Below are positions 61,064 through 64,000 of a DNA stretch of 64,000 nt, piece by piece (position 1 is the stretch's first letter; each line of letters starts with the position of its first letter). The notes under the pieces are model-generated. The model made no database searches. It saw only the letters and a program-made list of their open reading frames with translations, and was not told the DNA's origin. A program made the position numbers and the translations under genes. This DNA is from Gordoniibacillus kamchatkensis (lineage in GTDB: Bacteria; Bacillota; Bacilli; Paenibacillales; NBRC-103111): assembly GCF_000829455.1 (NCBI RefSeq), contig NZ_JXAK01000006.1, forward strand, positions 62,001 through 126,000. Direction: 5' to 3'.

Positions 61064-61942
61064 ATGATTACGTGCGACGGACTCGTCAAAATATACAAAA
61101 CCGACGACCTCGAAGTCGTTGCCCTGCAAGGGCTCAACATTCACGTCGAGCAAGGCGAGATGATGGCCATTATCGGCAACAGCGGTAGCGGCAAGTCGAC
61201 GCTGCTGAACATTCTCGGCGGCCTCGACCGGCCGTCCGCCGGCCAGGTCAAAGTCGGCGACTGGGACTTGCTCAAAATTACCGACAAGCAGCTTGTCGAA
61301 TACAAGCGCAGCACGGTCGGGTTCGTGTGGCAGAACAACGCCCGCAATCTGATTCCGTTCCTGACTGCGCTCGAGAACGTGGAAATGCCGATGATGCTGA
61401 GCGGCACGTACGACCGCGCGTACGCCCGCCAGCTGCTGGAGTGGGTCGGTCTCGGCCACCGGATGAACAATAAGCTGCACCAGCTGTCCGGAGGCGAGCA
61501 GCAGCGGGTAGCGATCGCGATCTCGCTGGCGAACAAGCCGAAGCTGCTGCTTGCCGACGAGCCGACAGGCTCCGTCGACACCCGGACGGCTGACATGATC
61601 ATGGACATTTTCGGCCGCTTCAATAAAGAGCTGGGCGTCACGATCGTGATTGTTACCCACGACTTGTCGATGGCCGGCAAAGTCGGGCGGGTCGTCGCCA
61701 TTCGCGACGGCATGACGAGCACCGAATTCGTGAAGCGCAATCCGAACTTGAATTTGCAAGGAGGTGAGGAGCGCAGCACGGTCTATCAGGTGCACGAGGA
61801 ATACGTCGTGCTTGACCGGGCCGGACGGCTTCAGGTGCCGAAGGAATATTTGCAGCAGCTCAACATTAGCGGCAAAGCGTCGATGGAATTCGACGGCGAA
61901 CAAATTATTATCAAACCCCCGAAATCGTTGGAAGGAGAATAA
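61064..61942 (+). CDS. ABC transporter ATP-binding protein with C-terminal AbrB-like extension
   Basis: 292 residues. The ATPase has Walker A GNSGSGK44-ST, signature LSGGEQQRVAIAIS and Walker B LLLADEPTGSVD, in the MacB/LolD class. From about residue 230 there is an extension; residues about 246-287 (EYVVLDRAGRLQVPKEYL, then DGEQIIIKPP) resemble a SpoVT/AbrB swapped-hairpin unit (DxxGRIxIPKExL). That assignment is by pattern only. Second ATPase for the single permease of this operon. Confidence 0.87.
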   Translation: MITCDGLVKIYKTDDLEVVALQGLNIHVEQGEMMAIIGNSGSGKSTLLNILGGLDRPSAGQVKVGDWDLLKITDKQLVEYKRSTVGFVWQNNARNLIPFLTALENVEMPMMLSGTYDRAYARQLLEWVGLGHRMNNKLHQLSGGEQQRVAIAISLANKPKLLLADEPTGSVDTRTADMIMDIFGRFNKELGVTIVIVTHDLSMAGKVGRVVAIRDGMTSTEFVKRNPNLNLQGGEERSTVYQVHEEYVVLDRAGRLQVPKEYLQQLNISGKASMEFDGEQIIIKPPKSLEGE

Positions 61943-61947
61943 AGAGA

Positions 61948-63437
61948 ATGAAACCATTGCTCAGAAAAACGTTGTCGGCCGCCGTCGTGCTGGCGCTGAC
62001 GGTCCCGCTCGCCACCGCCTGTACGAAGGCGACGAAAAAAGAAACGGAAGGTCCCCATACGCTGCGCATCGCGACGACGATGTACGGCGGCGGCGACGAC
62101 AACGAATATTTCCGCCAGCAGTTCACGGAAATATTCGAATTCGCCAATCCGAACATTAAAATCGAATTTGTACCGACGATGGACGACCGGTTCCGCTATG
62201 GCGGCGGCCCGAAGCCGGGAGAGAAAATTCCTGATCCGTTCGAGAAGATGAAGGAAGCGATGCAGGGCGACAATCCGCCGGATTTGGTCATGGTCGATTA
62301 CGGACAGCTGCCCGATCTGATCGGCAGCAGTTTGCTGGCTCCGCTTGACCCGCTCATTCAGAAAGATAAGCTCGATACGAGCGGCATCGTTCCGGCCGTG
62401 CTGGAAGGCATCAAGCTGCCGCTCCCGACGGGAAGCTGTACGCGCTGTCGCCGCTCTTCAACTCCTCGGCGGTTATTTATAACAAAAAATTGTTCCAGGA
62501 TGCCGGCGTCTCGTTCCCGAAAGACGGCATGACGTGGCAGGAAGCGTTCGACCTCGCCAAGCGCGTGGCGAAGCCGGACGGCGACAAGCCGATTTACGGC
62601 TTCAATTTCAACACGAATGCGCACGGCGGCGACATGTACTGGGCGACGCAAATTTACGCCCAGCCGCTGCAGCTGCGCATGTGGGACGAGAAGGGCGAGA
62701 AAATGACCGTCGACTCCGACCAGTGGGAAAAAGTGTGGACGACGATGATTCAGCTGCAGAAAGACAAGGTGATGCCGGAGGCGATCGATTTCAGCCAGCC
62801 GGGCAACCGCGCCAAGATGGTGCAGCCGGACCAAAATACGCCGTTCGCCTATGACGACTTCATGTCCGGACGGCTGGCGATGGCGGTAATTAATTACGGC
62901 TGGCTGCCGCAGCTGATCAACGCCAACAAGAGCTCCATTCAAGGCTATACGCCGATCGAGTGGGACGTCGTCTCGATGCCGACGCATCCGGAAGCGCCCG
63001 GAATCGGCGGGCAAATTTACATGAACGGCATTATGGGCATCAACGTCAAAGCGCAAAACCCGCAAGACGCCTGGAAGTTTATCCAGTTCGTCAACGGCGA
63101 AGACTGGGCGCGGCTCAAGTCGCACAGCTCGTATCAGCTCGTTTCTCGGAAAAAGTACATCAACCCGCCGGGAGGAGCGACGTTCAACATCGAAGCGTTC
63201 TACAACACGAAGCCGGTGCCTATTAATATTAACGATTACAAAATTACGCGCGAGCTGCCGAACATTTATTCCGTACAAGGGCTCGGCCAGCAGAACTTCA
63301 TGCAAGCGCTGCAGGGCAAAATGTCGGTCCGCGACGCGCTCAAAAAGTGGCAAACGGACGGCGATGCGATGCTGAAGCAAATGAAAGAAAATCCGACCGG
63401 ACCAATAACCCCGATGGGGATTTCTGCGGAAAAATAA
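61948..63437 (+). CDS. Extracellular solute-binding lipoprotein (family 1); frame broken by one base
   Basis: Signal peptide with lipobox LATAC (C25), then HTLRIATTMYGGGDDNEYF and a sugar-binding-protein-like fold (PDLVMVDYGQLPDLIGSSLL; YNKKLFQDAGVSFPKDGMTWQEAFDLAK; INGIMGINVKAQNPQDAWKFI-like pattern). The frame breaks near 62421: one missing G in CTGCCGCTCCCGACGGG restores GIKLPAPDGKLYALSPLF. Its presence in an efflux-type operon is unusual, since such proteins normally serve importers. Starts five bases after the second ATPase, behind AAGGAGAA. Confidence 0.85.
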
Positions 63438-63497
63438 GGTATAATGAAGCTATGATTTTACGAAATTTACCTATTAAACGATGAGAGGATGCTAGCC

Positions 63498-64000
63498 ATG
63501 ACCAAAAGCCGCAAGCGCGCCCCGCTCGTCATGACCGCTCTGCTCGCAGCAGTATTGGCGGGTTCGGCGCTGCCGGCCGCTGCATTCGCGGACGACGGCC
63601 GCGACGCCATTACGGCGGCCGCACTCGGCCGTGTCGATCTGAACGGCAGCAGCTACGCCGAGGTGAAGCAGGTGAACATGCTGTCCGATCAAAACGGCAA
63701 AGTCGTCACCTTTACGCTCAGCGTAACGAACACCGGCGGGAAGGACGTCTCGTTCATCGATTATTGGGTGCGCCTCATCAGCAAAAGCGGAGCCCAGTTC
63801 ACGGTGAAAATGATGCCGCAGGATAAGGACAAAAACACCATTCCTGCGGGCTCGACGCAAGAGCTGTCGTTCTACTCGACCGTCAACGAAGCGACGTCGC
63901 TGAGCGACTTGAAGTTCCGCATCATCAAGTGGGACTTCACCCTCGACAATTTCGAGCGCACGCTCGGCGAAATTCCGGTGCCGGACGATTTCACGGGCGT
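63498..64000 (+). CDS. Secreted protein, 3' end outside window
   Basis: At least 167 residues. A clear signal peptide (KSRKRAPLVMTALLAAVLAG, cleavage likely after AAAFA) is followed by a beta-rich region: VDLNGSSYAEVKQVNML, VTFTLSVTNTGGKDVSFIDYWVRLISKSG. This looks like an Ig-like or DUF4352-type extracellular domain that may repeat further on. The frame runs off the window. GAGAGG site 8 bases before ATG. Sixty bases after the solute-binding protein, possibly the last part of the same operon. Function not recognised. Confidence 0.75.
   Translation, partial: MTKSRKRAPLVMTALLAAVLAGSALPAAAFADDGRDAITAAALGRVDLNGSSYAEVKQVNMLSDQNGKVVTFTLSVTNTGGKDVSFIDYWVRLISKSGAQFTVKMMPQDKDKNTIPAGSTQELSFYSTVNEATSLSDLKFRIIKWDFTLDNFERTLGEIPVPDDFTG

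Overview
The window looks like a chromosomal segment of a GC-rich, endospore-forming Firmicute, most likely of the Paenibacillaceae (Paenibacillus/Cohnella type). The evidence is a Bacillus-like division and sporulation gene order, many TTG and GTG starts behind strong GGAGG ribosome sites, meso-DAP type MurE, and sporulation genes (spoVD, spoVE, spoIIGA, sigE, sigG, ylyA). The assignment rests on gene content and order only. No tRNA, rRNA or CRISPR array was found.

Layout. 1-17 kb is the dcw cluster: the end of a PASTA-type division PBP, spoVD, murE, murF, mraY, murD, spoVE, murG, murB, murA, divIB, ftsA and ftsZ. These make lipid II, the division scaffold and the spore cortex machinery. 17.7-19.5 kb holds a divergent MerR regulator and MFS exporter. 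19.6-26.9 kb is spoIIGA-sigE-sigG followed by ylmC-ylmD-ylmE-sepF-ylmG-ylmH-divIVA. 27-33 kb carries ileS behind a T-box leader, a small membrane protein, ylyA (reverse), lspA and ylyB. 33-36.7 kb holds the three acetyl-branch diaminopimelate genes, patA (+) facing dapH-dapL (-). 36.7-45.8 kb is a PyrR-attenuated pyr operon (pyrR, pyrB, pyrC, carA, carB, pyrF, pyrE) that lacks pyrP, pyrK and pyrD. 46.8-51.6 kb has a ChbG/YdjC-type deacetylase and a BmrC/BmrD-like heterodimeric ABC exporter. 51.67-52.61 kb is a small mobile element. 52.9-56 kb has a cysteine hydrolase divergent from a LysR regulator, and an M20 peptidase. From 56.2 kb to the end lies an export-type operon: ABC ATPase, membrane-fusion lipoprotein, large FtsX-type permease, second ABC ATPase, solute-binding lipoprotein, and a secreted protein cut by the window edge.

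Most striking is 51673-52609. It is a 937-bp element with TGT...ACA ends, a perfect 5-bp target duplication (CCCGC), three tightly packed 20-bp repeats at one end and three widely spaced inverted copies at the other. This is the end architecture of Tn7-like (TnsB-type) transposons, but there is no transposase. Inside are one DUF1259-like gene and a run of hairpins, one of them a 10-bp stem with a GAGA tetraloop. Several families of short dispersed inverted-repeat elements also fill the gaps between genes.

At least seven genes (murF, ylmD, pyrR, pyrF, bmrC, the adaptor lipoprotein, the solute-binding lipoprotein) and perhaps pyrC carry single-base frame breaks. Several would be essential or operon-critical, so sequence error is more likely than gene decay. 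They are given as single genes across the break.
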